DNA of 64,000 nt from Arthrobacter gandavensis (GTDB taxonomy: Bacteria; Actinomycetota; Actinomycetes; Actinomycetales; Micrococcaceae). Position 1 is the stretch's first letter. Every line of letters begins with the position of its first letter. This document shows positions 53,232 through 62,712 of the stretch, piece by piece. The translations under genes and the position numbers were made by a program. The notes beneath the pieces are model-generated. The model saw only the letters and a program-made list of their open reading frames with translations, was not told the origin of the DNA and did not search any database. The stretch spans positions 532,028 to 596,027 of the forward strand of contig NZ_JADKYW010000003.1 in NCBI RefSeq assembly GCF_015355785.1. Direction: 5' to 3'.

Positions 53232-54494
53232 CTAGTCCAGCGGGTCGCGGATGATCGGGCAGGTCATGCAGTGCCCGCCGCCGCGGCCGCGGCCCAGCTC
53301 GGCGCCCACAATCGGAATTACTTCCACGCCGGCGTTGCGCAGCGCGGCATTGGTCTGGGTGTTGCGGTCATAGGTGAGCACCACGCCCGGCTCCAGGGCG
53401 ACGGCGTTGTTCGCGCTGTCCCACTGCTGGCGTTCGGAGGCCGGGAAGTCACCGGCGGTTTCCACCAGCCGCAGCCGCCTGTGGCCCATCGCTTCGGCCA
53501 CGACGTCCACGAAGCGGCGGTCCCGCTCGTCGCGTACTTCCAGTCCGGGGTTCTTGTCCGAGGGGTGGATGGTGAAGGCATGGATGCCGTCCACGATGGC
53601 CGGATGGATGGTGGCCAGGTCACGGTCCGCGAAGGTAAACACCGTGTCCAGATGCATGGCCGCGCGCAGCTTTGGCATGCCGGCCACCACAATCCGTTCG
53701 GCGGACTCCGCCTGGAACAGTGCCTGTGCCAGCTGCGTGATGGCCTGGCGGGAGGTGCGCTCACTCATGCCCACCAGCACGGTGCCGTTGCCTGCGGGCA
53801 TCACGTCTCCGCCTTCCAGGGACGCCTGCCCCCAGTCCTGTTCCGCGTCTCCCCACCAGATTTTGGAGCCGGTGTAGTCGGGATGGAACCGGTAGATCGC
53901 CTGCATCAGGAGGGTTTCGTCGTGGCGTGCCGGCCAGTACAGCGGGTTCAGCGTCAGGCCGCCGTTGATCCAGCACGTGGTGTCCCGGGTGTAGAGCGTG
54001 TTCGGCAGCGGCGGGAGCAGGTATTCGGGCCGGCCCACGGAGTCCCGCACCAGCCCCGCGTAGCCGGAGAGGTAGTCGGAGGGGAGGTCCGACGTCGTGA
54101 GCCCGCCAATCAGGATCCGCGCCAGGGCCGTGCCGGACAGCGAGTCCAGGAAGGCCCGGGTGCCGGCCACCAGTCCCAGGCCCACCCGATTGGCGACGAT
54201 GCGGCGGTCCAGCAGCCAGGCCCGCGCGTCGGGCAGGTCCATGGTGGCGCCGAGCAGGTCATGCAGTTCAACGACGTCGACGCCGCGGTCCGTCATTTTG
54301 GTGACGAAGTCGGCGTGGTCCCGCTGGGCGTTTTCAACCCACATCACGTCGTCGAAGAGCAGGTCTTCGCGGTTGCTCGGCGTGAGCCGTTCGTGCGCCA
54401 GGCCGGGAGCGCAGACGAGGACCTTGCGCAGCTTGCCCACCTCCGAGTACACCCCGTAGCTGGAGGCGTCTGGTGCGGAGGTTGGGGGAAGCAT
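53232..54494 (-). CDS. arcA: Arginine deiminase
   Basis: Hydrolyses arginine to citrulline and ammonia, the first step of the arginine deiminase pathway. 420 residues, normal length. Signature [20 protein letters not shown] near the start, [29 protein letters not shown] and the catalytic cysteine in GGGHCMTCP near the end. GAGGAG ribosome binding site. No arcB or arcC is in the window, so the pathway may be completed elsewhere. Confidence 0.95.
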   Translation of the reverse strand: MLPPTSAPDASSYGVYSEVGKLRKVLVCAPGLAHERLTPSNREDLLFDDVMWVENAQRDHADFVTKMTDRGVDVVELHDLLGATMDLPDARAWLLDRRIVANRVGLGLVAGTRAFLDSLSGTALARILIGGLTTSDLPSDYLSGYAGLVRDSVGRPEYLLPPLPNTLYTRDTTCWINGGLTLNPLYWPARHDETLLMQAIYRFHPDYTGSKIWWGDAEQDWGQASLEGGDVMPAGNGTVLVGMSERTSRQAITQLAQALFQAESAERIVVAGMPKLRAAMHLDTVFTFADRDLATIHPAIVDGIHAFTIHPSDKNPGLEVRDERDRRFVDVVAEAMGHRRLRLVETAGDFPASERQQWDSANNAVALEPGVVLTYDRNTQTNAALRNAGVEVIPIVGAELGRGRGGGHCMTCPIIRDPLD

Positions 54495-54707
54495 GGAGTT
54501 CTCCTCAGGATGTGGACTGCGTCGGTGCCGTGGCCGGAATGTACAGCATGTACCGCACCTGCTGGCAGCGCGGCGGGTTCCCCATCCTCGCAGACGTCAG
54601 GACGGGGTCCGAATCCGGGCTGCGGCGGGGTCCGGGCGGGGACCGGGTCCGGCCCGTTTTTTGTGGGGGTGTGGACTGCTGCGGGTCCGGCTTCCGGCGA
54701 CACCGGC

Positions 54708-54742
54708 CACTTGTCACTTGTCACTTGTCACTTGTCACTTGT
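54708..54742. repeat. Five-copy CACTTGT microsatellite
   Basis: Perfect tandem repeat of the 7-base unit CACTTGT. It covers the last codons and stop of the minus-strand dehydrogenase gene and the start of its 3' region; the stop lies in the first unit, so copy number changes would alter only sequence after the gene. Confidence 0.85.
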
Positions 54743-55598
54743 GCGCAGGATCGCGGGGCGCTGCAGTACCTTGAGCTGTCAGTTGCTCGGAGGCGGTCCA
54801 GAGCCGCCGCGAGAGCACGGGATCCTTGGCGCGGCGGGACCGTCCAATGACCTGGGCTCCGCCGCGCATGTGCATGAGGTGGCGGGGGCCGGTGAATGTC
54901 GCATCGGGCAGGTCCCCCGTGACGGCGAGCAGCACCGGCAGCGCTCCTTGGGCGGGCTGCTGGCCCGCAAGCGGGAGGAGTCGGTCCCACACGCTGGCGC
55001 GGCGTCGCTGGGGATCATCGTAGATTGCGGTGACCACCAGGCCGGGGTGGGCTGCCATTGCCTGCACGGGTGAGCCGGCGGCCCGCAGCCGGCGGTCCAG
55101 TTCGGCAGTAAACAGCAGGTTGGCCAGTTTTGAATCGGCGTAGGCGCGCCCCGCCCGGAAATCACGCTGCTCCCAGTTCAGGTCCTCGAGGTCGAGACGG
55201 CTGGCGCGTTCTGCCTGGGAGGCCACGGTGACCACCCGGGCGGCAATTTGCGGCAGCAGCAATGTTGTCAGGAGGAAGTGGCCCAGGTGGTTGGTTCCGA
55301 ACTGCAGCTCGAAGCCGTCGGTGGTGCGTTGGAGCGTGGACGAGGCGACGCCCGCGTTGTTCACCAGAGTGTCGATTGGCTCGGCAGTACTCTGCGCGAA
55401 GCGGCGCACGGAGGCCAGATCGGCGAGATCCAATGCCCGAACCTCATGCTTGCCTCCCAGTTCTCTGGCTAGGGCCTCACCTTTGGCGGTATCCCGCACG
55501 GCCAATATCAGGCGGGCACCAGCGGCGGCCAGAGCAATGGCCGTGGCGCGCCCGATGCCGCTCGTCGCACCGGTGATGAGAACCGTGCGCCCGGACAT
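54735..55598 (-). CDS. Short-chain dehydrogenase
   Basis: 287 residues from MSGRTVLITGATSGIGRATA, chosen because it starts directly at the NAD motif and has GGAGGG upstream; an earlier ATG at 55658 is possible. NNAGVA and the YADSKLAN catalytic Tyr-Lys are present. Resembles retinol/protochlorophyllide-reductase-like SDRs. Divergent from the TetR gene at 55720, its likely regulator. Confidence 0.85.
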   Translation of the reverse strand: MSGRTVLITGATSGIGRATAIALAAAGARLILAVRDTAKGEALARELGGKHEVRALDLADLASVRRFAQSTAEPIDTLVNNAGVASSTLQRTTDGFELQFGTNHLGHFLLTTLLLPQIAARVVTVASQAERASRLDLEDLNWEQRDFRAGRAYADSKLANLLFTAELDRRLRAAGSPVQAMAAHPGLVVTAIYDDPQRRRASVWDRLLPLAGQQPAQGALPVLLAVTGDLPDATFTGPRHLMHMRGGAQVIGRSRRAKDPVLSRRLWTASEQLTAQGTAAPRDPAHK

Positions 55599-55667
55599 TG
55601 AGCGATGTCCCTCCGCAGGGGCGGGTGTGGGAAGCAAAGAAGATCGTGAAAGCATCATGGGCTCAAA

Positions 55668-55700
55668 GTAGACACTGTAAATATTGTTGTCAATGTCTAC
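55668..55700. promoter_or_regulatory. Putative TetR operator
   Basis: GTAGACA and TGTCTAC face each other across 19 bases in the A/T-rich divergent promoter between the dehydrogenase and the TetR gene. Confidence 0.55.
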
Positions 55701-55719
55701 ATCACGTTAGAATGAGGAA

Positions 55720-56328
55720 ATGTCCACCACGCCGTATCACCACGGGTCGCTGCGCCAGGTCCTTCTCGAGGAGGGCCGGCTGGTGTTGGCGGAGCGGGGA
55801 GTGGCGGCCGTGACGCTCAGGGAGCTGGCACGGCGGGCCGGAGTGAGCCACGCAGCGCCGTTGAGGCATTTTCCTGACCGGGAGGCGCTGTTGGATGCGA
55901 TAGCCGCTAAGGGGTTCGATGAACTCACCGCGGCGTTGGAGTCGGCCGACGCACCTACGGATCTGCACGAGCGGTTGAGCGTCTATTCGCATACCCATGT
56001 CCGCTTTGCCCTAGCCAACGCGGCGTTGATGGAGCTCATGTTCTCCCGTGACCTGAACCCTGGAACGGGCGGTGCGGCGGCGCAATCGGCGGCCAGGTTC
56101 TTCACCCTCGGAGCACAGCTGCTGGGGGAAACAGATCCCCAGGCGCCGGGGCCGCTTCCCTACTTGCTGACCGGCATGCTGGAAGGCCTAAGTTCACTTG
56201 CAGCCCGCGGCCGGCTTCCACAGGATCGCGTCGAAGAAATCACCTCGGCTGCCGTCGAGGTCATGCTGCCTGCAATCCAGAAACAGCTTCGCCACTCCCC
56301 CGCAGCCGGGGACCGGCGAACACCCTGA
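55720..56328 (+). CDS. TetR-family regulator
   Basis: 202 residues. Helix-turn-helix about 10-60 (TLRELARRAGVSHAAPLRHFPDREAL), TetR C-terminal domain after. GAGG five bases before the ATG. Probably represses itself and the divergent dehydrogenase through the inverted repeat between them. Ligand unknown. Confidence 0.88.
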   Translation: MSTTPYHHGSLRQVLLEEGRLVLAERGVAAVTLRELARRAGVSHAAPLRHFPDREALLDAIAAKGFDELTAALESADAPTDLHERLSVYSHTHVRFALANAALMELMFSRDLNPGTGGAAAQSAARFFTLGAQLLGETDPQAPGPLPYLLTGMLEGLSSLAARGRLPQDRVEEITSAAVEVMLPAIQKQLRHSPAAGDRRTP

Positions 56329-56353
56329 TACGGCCCCCGGCAGGGCGGAAACC

Positions 56354-58465
56354 CTAGAGCTCCGTGGTCACCTTCCACGACGAGTGGATGGCGCCGTGGA
56401 TGTAGTTGACCGCGCCGGCGTCACCGACGACGTCGCAGGGGATGCCCGCATTCCGCAGCTCGTCCGCGAGCGGGGCTGCCGACGTCGTGCCGTCCGCGTA
56501 GACCACCATGGCAGCGGGCGCGGAGAAGGACTCCTCCCCCACCGCCCATTCCACGGACTTCTCGGTGATGCGGGTGATCACGGCGTTGCGGTGGATCTGC
56601 ACGCCGTGCTTCTTTGCGTCGCTGACCGCGGTCCAGCGGCGCGGCATGGCCAGCGGCAGGCCGAGCTGCTGCTTTTCGTGCAGCAGGGTGACGCGGCGTC
56701 CGCGTTCGGCGAGGAATTCTGCCAGTTCCAGGCCCACCAGGGAGCCGCCGATCACCACCACGTCCTTGCCCATAGGCAGCCAGAACTTGGTGAACTAGCG
56801 GACGAACTCGGGGCTCTTGGTCACGCCGGAAAGCCGGCCCATCTTGCCCAGGGTGCTCAGCACGGCACCCGCTTCCTCGGCTGTGGCGGTGCCGAGCATC
56901 ATGGCGCGCAGGGTGTCGCCGGTCTGCACGATCGGCAGGTCGCCGCCCGGGAAGTCCGGCTTGGGGCGGACCGCGCCGGTGGCCACAATGACGTGGTCCG
57001 GGTTCAGCGCCCGGATCGTGTCGACGGTGGCAGGGGTGTTCAGTTTGACCGCGATGCGCAGCCGCTTGATCTCGGCCTTGAACCAGCGCAGCAGGCGCTC
57101 GTTGTCCGGCGTCGTCATGGTGGAGAACCACATGGTGCCGCCCAGGCGGTCGGACTTGTCGATCACGGTGACGCGGTGGCCGCGCTCGGTCAGCACGCGC
57201 GCGCTTTCCAGGCCCGCAGGGCCGGCGCCGACGACGAGCACGTGCTTGGCCTGCGAGGCGGGCTTGAGCGGAAGGACGGCTTCGTTCCCGAGGGCCGGGT
57301 TGACGGCGCAGAACGGGGTGTCGTCGAAGAAGTTCTCGGCGACGCAGAGGTAGCAGTTGATGCAGGGGCGCACCTCACTGAATCTGCCCTCGCGCAGTTT
57401 GTTGGGCAGTTCGGGGTCGGCGAGCAGCTGGCGGCCCATGGCGGCGTAGTCGATCTTCCCTTCGGCGATGGCCTTTTCGGAAATCTCCGGAAGCATACGG
57501 CCGACGGCGATGACCGGGACATTCACCGCTTCCTTGATCGCGGCGGCGTTCTCCAGGTATGCGCCGACCTTGTTGGGCAGCGGGCCGTCAGTGAAGTTGT
57601 CGAACGGGTTCCGGCCCCAGCCGGTGACGTGGACTGCGTCCGCTCCGGCCTCCTCGAAGAGCTTGGACGCTTCGATCGCTTCGTCGCGGGTGAGGCCGCC
57701 TTCCTGGCCGTATTCTTCGCCGGCGACGCGGACAAGGATGGCCAGCTTGTTGCTGACGCGTGCCTTGACGGCGGCGATGACTTCGCAGGCCAGGCGGGCA
57801 CGGTTGGCGAGGGATCCGCCGTAGGCGTCGGTGCGCTTGTTGTCCCGCTGGTTCAGGAAGACGCCCAGGATGTAGCCGTGGGCGGCGTGGATCTCGATTG
57901 CGTCGGCTCCGGCCTTCGCGATGCGTTCGGCGGCGTCGGCCCAGGTCTGAATGAGCCAGTCGATATCCTCCTGGGTCATCTCCTTGTAGGTGGTCTGCTT
58001 GCCCGCGGTCGCGGCACCCATCTTGCCGAGTTCTTCGCGGGTGCTGTCTGCCAGGGCGGACATGTCGTAGCTGTAGTCCGGCTGGTTCGGGGCGAGGACC
58101 GCGCGGTCATTGGCGACATCGACGCGGGCTACCTTGCCGTGGTGCGTGGACTGGATGCAGAGCTTGCTGCCTGCCGCGTGGATCGCGTCGGCGAGGGCTT
58201 TCAGGCCGGGAATGTACTTGTCATCGGAGAGCCCCGGTTCTTTCATCGACGCTGCGCCGACGGGGAACGCGATGGCGCAGGCGCCGGTGATGATCAGGCC
58301 TGCGCCGCCTTTGGCGCGGGCCACGTAGTGGTCAATCTCGGTCTGTTCGATCTCGCCGTGCTCGGAGACGTTCATGTCCATGGCCGGCAGGACGATGCGG
58401 TTGGGGGTTTCCATCGGACCAATGCGGCCCGTGGCCATCAGGTGCGGGAAGGTTCTGGTGCTCAT
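56354..58465 (-). pseudogene. 2,4-dienoyl-CoA-reductase-like flavin/iron-sulfur oxidoreductase, split by an in-frame amber codon
   Basis: One frame of 704 codons interrupted by a single TAG at 56795-56797 (codon 557). N-terminal FMN TIM barrel (old-yellow-enzyme type, about 5-340), four cysteines for a 4Fe-4S cluster in RPCINCYLCV plus DTPFC, an FAD domain with VVGAGPAGLESARVL, and, after the amber, the NAD domain GKDVVVIGGSLVGLELAEFL. The amber lies in the linker (FVR-stop-FTKFWLP), so both sides are otherwise undamaged. It may be a fresh pseudogene, a sequence error, or a read-through or re-initiated gene (ATG at 56773). Substrate class: enoyl compounds. Confidence 0.75.
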
Positions 58466-58602
58466 GGTTCGAATTTTAGTCGTGTTGTTTACAGCGTATA
58501 CACGGATTCGCGGGTGCTGGGATGTGTTCTGTGCGACAGGTGTGGGCCGTGCCGGCGGGAAGCGTGTGCGGGACTAGTTCTTCCCGGGACAGGCGACCAG
58601 GA

Positions 58603-58832
58603 TCAGCTCGAGTTCGGCCGCGACTCTCTAGTGATTGCTTGGCCGATCCAGACCCCTTCCACGAAGGCGGCATACTTTACCAATCCGAGCAGCGTGATCT
58701 TGGACGAGACTGGGTGCCGTCGGACTTCTTCTTCGTGAGGCCGTCAAGAGTTACAGCCAGCACGCAGCGGTGCTGGTCGATGACCGGGACTGATTCGCGC
58801 ATCGAAGGATGCGAGGTATCTGTCTTGGCCAT
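58603..58832 (-). pseudogene. Possible remnant of a small gene
   Basis: Two short minus-strand frames follow each other with a frame change near 58720: MAKTDTSHPSMRESVPVID... with LDGLTKKKSDGT, then SSKITLLGLVKYAAFVEGVW. Both look protein-like but neither matches a family I know. This lies in the 628-base stretch between the interrupted oxidoreductase and the large repeat-PIN gene, where base composition begins to change; I see nothing else in that stretch. Confidence 0.25.
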
Positions 58833-59093
58833 CTTGTTTCGTGCACTTGGTCCTCCAGTGGCCTCGGGGCAGAACCTACAGGACACGGGAACGTTAGCCC
58901 TTGGCATCCTGCCTGGAAAGATCCCCGTTGGACTACTCTCCCGCCCCCAAAAAACCGTCTGAGTGCAATATGTGCATGGCGTATCTGCCAGACGTCCGCA
59001 TTGCCGAAGGGGCGGGCGATAGCCTTGTGATTCAGATTGATTGTCGAGGTGATCTCGGATTCACCGAGTTGCACGGTTATGGAGAGGCGTGGC

Positions 59094-62000
59094 ATGGATT
59101 GGGCAATCGTTTTTAAGGCTCTGGCGTCGCTTGCCGGGCGTGCCGCAGGAGCCTCCGTGCCGGGACTCATTAGATCATGGCGTGTTGCCTTCGAATCTAG
59201 AAGAAGAGCAAAGAAATCCGGCATCGAAGTCCGGTACTTTGCCCTTCGGAATTTCATCGATGAATGGCGAATCTTCGAGCTCTTCAACTCACCAACAACG
59301 GAGCGCATGAATGAGGTGGCACCTGCGCTTCAAGACTGCATTAAGCCCGATGGCCAAAGTCGTTCTGACATGGTTCCCGAGCTACTCGCCATTATCGCGG
59401 ATGCCTATGTGCGTAGTCTTCCCCCATCTGAAGCATCACGTTTCGAGGGTGAAGCCACGCGTAAACATGTGACCAGCGAAGTATCCAAGCTCCACGTGAG
59501 CAGTCTCAACACGTTGGACATCGAGGCTAATTGTGCCCTGCTGAGTGCATACCGCGCAGAGGAAGCGCACCAGGTTCATAAACAGTGGCCGGCCCTTTCG
59601 CGTGTGTTAGCGGCGGTCGTTACGGCTGAGGACCGCAACCAGCTTTTCCATGATTGGGCGGCTAACAGGCCCTCTTGGCTGGTCGATGCCCCCGTTCCCG
59701 TTCTCTGTTGGCTGTCTTCTGCGGCAAAGGATTATGGAGCAGTGGAAGCGGCACAAAAGTTTCTCCATGAGGCAATTGCCGGTGGCGCCTCGCCACGTTC
59801 CTATTGGGTCGCCAAGGCGGCCCTCGCCGCACCACTTTCCCTCGAGGAAGCCAGGAAAAAGTTAGGGCAAGCAAAAGATCATCCTCTCAGCACGGCCCTC
59901 TGGTCTGAGCTGAACGGATCGCATCATGCAGCGATCGAAGAAATTCAGACTTGGAAACCTGTATCGCAAGAAGACCATGCGACGAAGAAGCTTATCTTGG
60001 CACAGTCCCTTGCTGCTATTGACGATGAGGATCGCGCTATCGCCGTCGCCCTCGAAGGGCACTCTGAGCACGGGAGCTCAGAGTGCGCACTTTACGCCGC
60101 GAAACTGCTTGTCCGAAGAGGGTCGTCCCGCCAACACCCAAACTTCATGAGGGATCTCGCTAGGGCCCTTGAGCTTGCTAAGGCCGTGCGCACATCAAGA
60201 CGCACGTGGGGAGGTGACAGCGCCGAGGCTGTACTTACAATGATTAGCGCCTACAGATTACTTGGGTCCCCGGAGCGAGCCTGGCGAACCGGAACTGTAG
60301 AGCCGGAAGGCTCTGCAACCCTACGAGAGGCGTCAGACGTCCAAGTGCTTACCGAGACAGCGCGAACAGCGGCGGAGCTGGGTATGGATCAGCGCGCCCG
60401 CGACCTGGCTGTCCTTGTTCCGGTAGGCCCAAGCAGGGACTACATAGACGCAATTCTCACTGAGAACGAGTCCGGCTTTGAATCGGCTATTCCCTTTTGG
60501 ACTAGCGCTCTGGCGTCTACGTCAGACCCGACGGACGCCCTCAACGTTGGATTGCGGCTTGCTCATCACGGGTACGCCCCTGAATGGCCAGCTTGGGTAA
60601 CGGCGGACTACGGCTCCGATGTCGCCGACATCGATCTAATCTCCGCACTCATCCGGGTGCTTCCCGGCGCCTTACAAAAGGCAAGGGCACGAGCGGCAAC
60701 CTCGCGGCAAGTCTTCCACGGGCTCATGTTCTATTACATCTCCCGTAAGGACTACGCTTCAGCTGCAGACGTGGCAGAGACAGGTGGAGGACGGTGGAAC
60801 GATCCGGAAGCCTGGTTGAAGGCTGCAGAGATCTGGGTTCAGGCCGAACAACGAGGCCGAGCAATCGAGGCTGCCGAGCAAGCTATTCGGGTGGGAGGAA
60901 CGGCCTGGCTAGGCGTGAAGAATGCCCGGATGATCCTCATTGAAAGTCGCAGTACGGAAAGGCAGTGGGACGAAGCACTTATCGAGGCAACAAGGCTCCT
61001 GGAGGTCGAACCTAACTCAGGCGACGCCCAATGGACATTTATAACATGTCAATTCATGACGTCCGACTATCAAGGGGCTTGGGAAAGCTTCGAACGCCTA
61101 GGAGCGCCAAGTCCACGCAATCCTGGCGATGCCAAGATTTGGCTGCAGTTGCACTCTCGCTATGCTCTTGATTTGGGATACATCCGTCCGGCCGCAAGCC
61201 TGGCTCAGCATTGGCCAGAAAACGAACAATTGCGTGCCGGGATAGTCCTCTCTATGATGCATTCCAACGCGAAACCGGAAACTGAGGATCAAGTCCGACT
61301 CTACCAGGAACTCCTTGCCAACTTTATTGCTGACTTCCCGGAGAGTTCTCTAATACGAGCAGTCAGCGTAGATGAGGGCAACCCCTTTGAATCAATCAAG
61401 ACAATGCTGCCTGATCCAACCAGCCGACACGAGGCAATGGAGCCCATCCTAAAAGGAGAACTACCACTAGGGCTCGCAACTCATTTATCTGGCAAGAGCT
61501 ACGCTGAAGTTTGCCTCGTTCGGGGTGCTGGTAAAGTCTTCGCAGGTGACCTTTTAAATCTAGAGAACGAAATTGAAGTTATTGGGAAAAACTTGAATAA
61601 ACGGGTGGTCATCGACACGACTGCGCTTAACACGTTCACCATTCTCGGAGCAGAAATTGCGCGAGAGTGGTTGGGGTTGTTCTCCTCCGGAGTCACGCCA
61701 ACCGAAGCGATCCATGATGCTCAGGGCGCGGTCCGCAGTCTTTCCCCCAGGAGCACGGCCTCCATCGGTATAGACGCAGTCTCGGGTCGCCCGAGAATCT
61801 ACGAGATCTCGGAGGAAGAGGCAGAAACTCGGTGGAATCGGGCCACCATCCTGTTGTCCATTGGGAGGGAACTCATATCAGTCCCACACCCACAGACTAC
61901 AGAACTACCCCGTTTGAAGTCCACAGACAAAGAGTTTCGATGGCTGCTTTCACTAGACCTTGCCAAGAAGCTCGGCTTGCCGTTTTGGTGCGACGACAGG

Positions 62001-62645
62001 GTGCTACGAGGGCTGGCCGCGGATGCTGGTGTTCCATCCTTCGGAACTACAGCTTTGCTGGAATCTTTCCGAAGGAATGGCTTTCTTAGTGTGAACGGCG
62101 TAGACGCATACGAAGCCAGGCTCATCCACCACTATTACGCCGGCATCCAATTTAACTCATCAGTTATGGAGCTAGCGGCAGAGATGGATGGGTGGAAACC
62201 TTTGGGAACCGCGGCAGCCATTTCGGAGTCGGGGCCCACGGCTACTCCGAAACAACAAATCCACTTTGTGCTCCAGGCGTTGCAGCATTGTGCAGAAGAT
62301 CCGGAAGCCGTTCAGATCTGGGTCTCATCTGTCGCATCCTGGTTGGATTCAGTTTCGCCAGATACTCCAACTGCGGAAGCCAACCTCCGCTTTTGGTTTT
62401 CAACGCTGCTTGAACAAAAATGGATTGACTCAAGCTCGTTGCCCCACGTCCTCACAGGACTCCGATTACAAACACCTAGGAAAACTGATCTTTCAGCACT
62501 CGTACCCGAGGTACTTGGTGATTTTTACACTACTGTTGCGGCTCAAACGGACCATGCGATAGCCGCGGAGTATGTCCGTGAGTTGATAAGGCTTGCCCCA
62601 GCTGAAGACCAGTCCGGAGTCCTCCAGCGCATCATCGCCCTTTAG
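59094..62645 (+). CDS. Large helical-repeat protein with C-terminal PIN-nuclease-like domain
   Basis: 1183 residues from the ATG at 59094, preceded by GGAGAGG (the frame is open to 59037). Much of the protein is helical with TPR-like pairs, clearest at about 560-700 (WNDPEAWLKAAEIWVQAEQR, DEALIEATRLLEVEPNSG). A PIN-like fold follows: VVIDTTALN with Asp841, PTEAIHD with Glu871, and WCDDRVLRGLAADAGVPSFG with Asp967/Asp968, a plausible acidic metal site for RNA cleavage. Pfam has a PIN family associated with TPR/GreAB-C-type proteins; membership here is a recollection, not a search. Lower GC than its neighbours: only 23 G/C in 61561-61620. Stands alone on its strand and faces the helicase. Confidence 0.7.
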   Translation: MDWAIVFKALASLAGRAAGASVPGLIRSWRVAFESRRRAKKSGIEVRYFALRNFIDEWRIFELFNSPTTERMNEVAPALQDCIKPDGQSRSDMVPELLAIIADAYVRSLPPSEASRFEGEATRKHVTSEVSKLHVSSLNTLDIEANCALLSAYRAEEAHQVHKQWPALSRVLAAVVTAEDRNQLFHDWAANRPSWLVDAPVPVLCWLSSAAKDYGAVEAAQKFLHEAIAGGASPRSYWVAKAALAAPLSLEEARKKLGQAKDHPLSTALWSELNGSHHAAIEEIQTWKPVSQEDHATKKLILAQSLAAIDDEDRAIAVALEGHSEHGSSECALYAAKLLVRRGSSRQHPNFMRDLARALELAKAVRTSRRTWGGDSAEAVLTMISAYRLLGSPERAWRTGTVEPEGSATLREASDVQVLTETARTAAELGMDQRARDLAVLVPVGPSRDYIDAILTENESGFESAIPFWTSALASTSDPTDALNVGLRLAHHGYAPEWPAWVTADYGSDVADIDLISALIRVLPGALQKARARAATSRQVFHGLMFYYISRKDYASAADVAETGGGRWNDPEAWLKAAEIWVQAEQRGRAIEAAEQAIRVGGTAWLGVKNARMILIESRSTERQWDEALIEATRLLEVEPNSGDAQWTFITCQFMTSDYQGAWESFERLGAPSPRNPGDAKIWLQLHSRYALDLGYIRPAASLAQHWPENEQLRAGIVLSMMHSNAKPETEDQVRLYQELLANFIADFPESSLIRAVSVDEGNPFESIKTMLPDPTSRHEAMEPILKGELPLGLATHLSGKSYAEVCLVRGAGKVFAGDLLNLENEIEVIGKNLNKRVVIDTTALNTFTILGAEIAREWLGLFSSGVTPTEAIHDAQGAVRSLSPRSTASIGIDAVSGRPRIYEISEEEAETRWNRATILLSIGRELISVPHPQTTELPRLKSTDKEFRWLLSLDLAKKLGLPFWCDDRVLRGLAADAGVPSFGTTALLESFRRNGFLSVNGVDAYEARLIHHYYAGIQFNSSVMELAAEMDGWKPLGTAAAISESGPTATPKQQIHFVLQALQHCAEDPEAVQIWVSSVASWLDSVSPDTPTAEANLRFWFSTLLEQKWIDSSSLPHVLTGLRLQTPRKTDLSALVPEVLGDFYTTVAAQTDHAIAAEYVRELIRLAPAEDQSGVLQRIIAL

Positions 62646-62712
62646 CTAATCCTCATGCTGGCTTTCGGTGCCAAGACTCCGCGTTCTCGTTGACCCGTGA
62701 ATTCACCGCTGA

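Noticed and set aside
54708-54742. CRISPR array
   Set aside because: The repeat unit is 7 bases with no spacers and there are no cas genes.
53136-55073. A 645-codon plus-strand frame across arcA and the SDR
   Set aside because: It is the antisense shadow of arcA and the dehydrogenase; no recognisable motifs and it crosses the boundary between them.
56198-58738. An 846-codon open frame on the plus strand opposite the dienoyl-CoA-reductase-like gene
   Set aside because: Its translation is rich in Gly, Arg, Ala and His with no domain, while the minus strand carries clear FMN, Fe-S, FAD and NAD motifs. High-GC antisense frames are commonly open.
59037-59093. Earlier start for the repeat-PIN gene
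   Set aside because: The extension lacks a ribosome binding site, whereas ATG 59094 has GGAGAGG at the right distance.
58966-62700. Prophage or transposon
   Set aside because: The lower GC suggests transfer, but no integrase, transposase, tRNA or attachment repeat is visible within the window.
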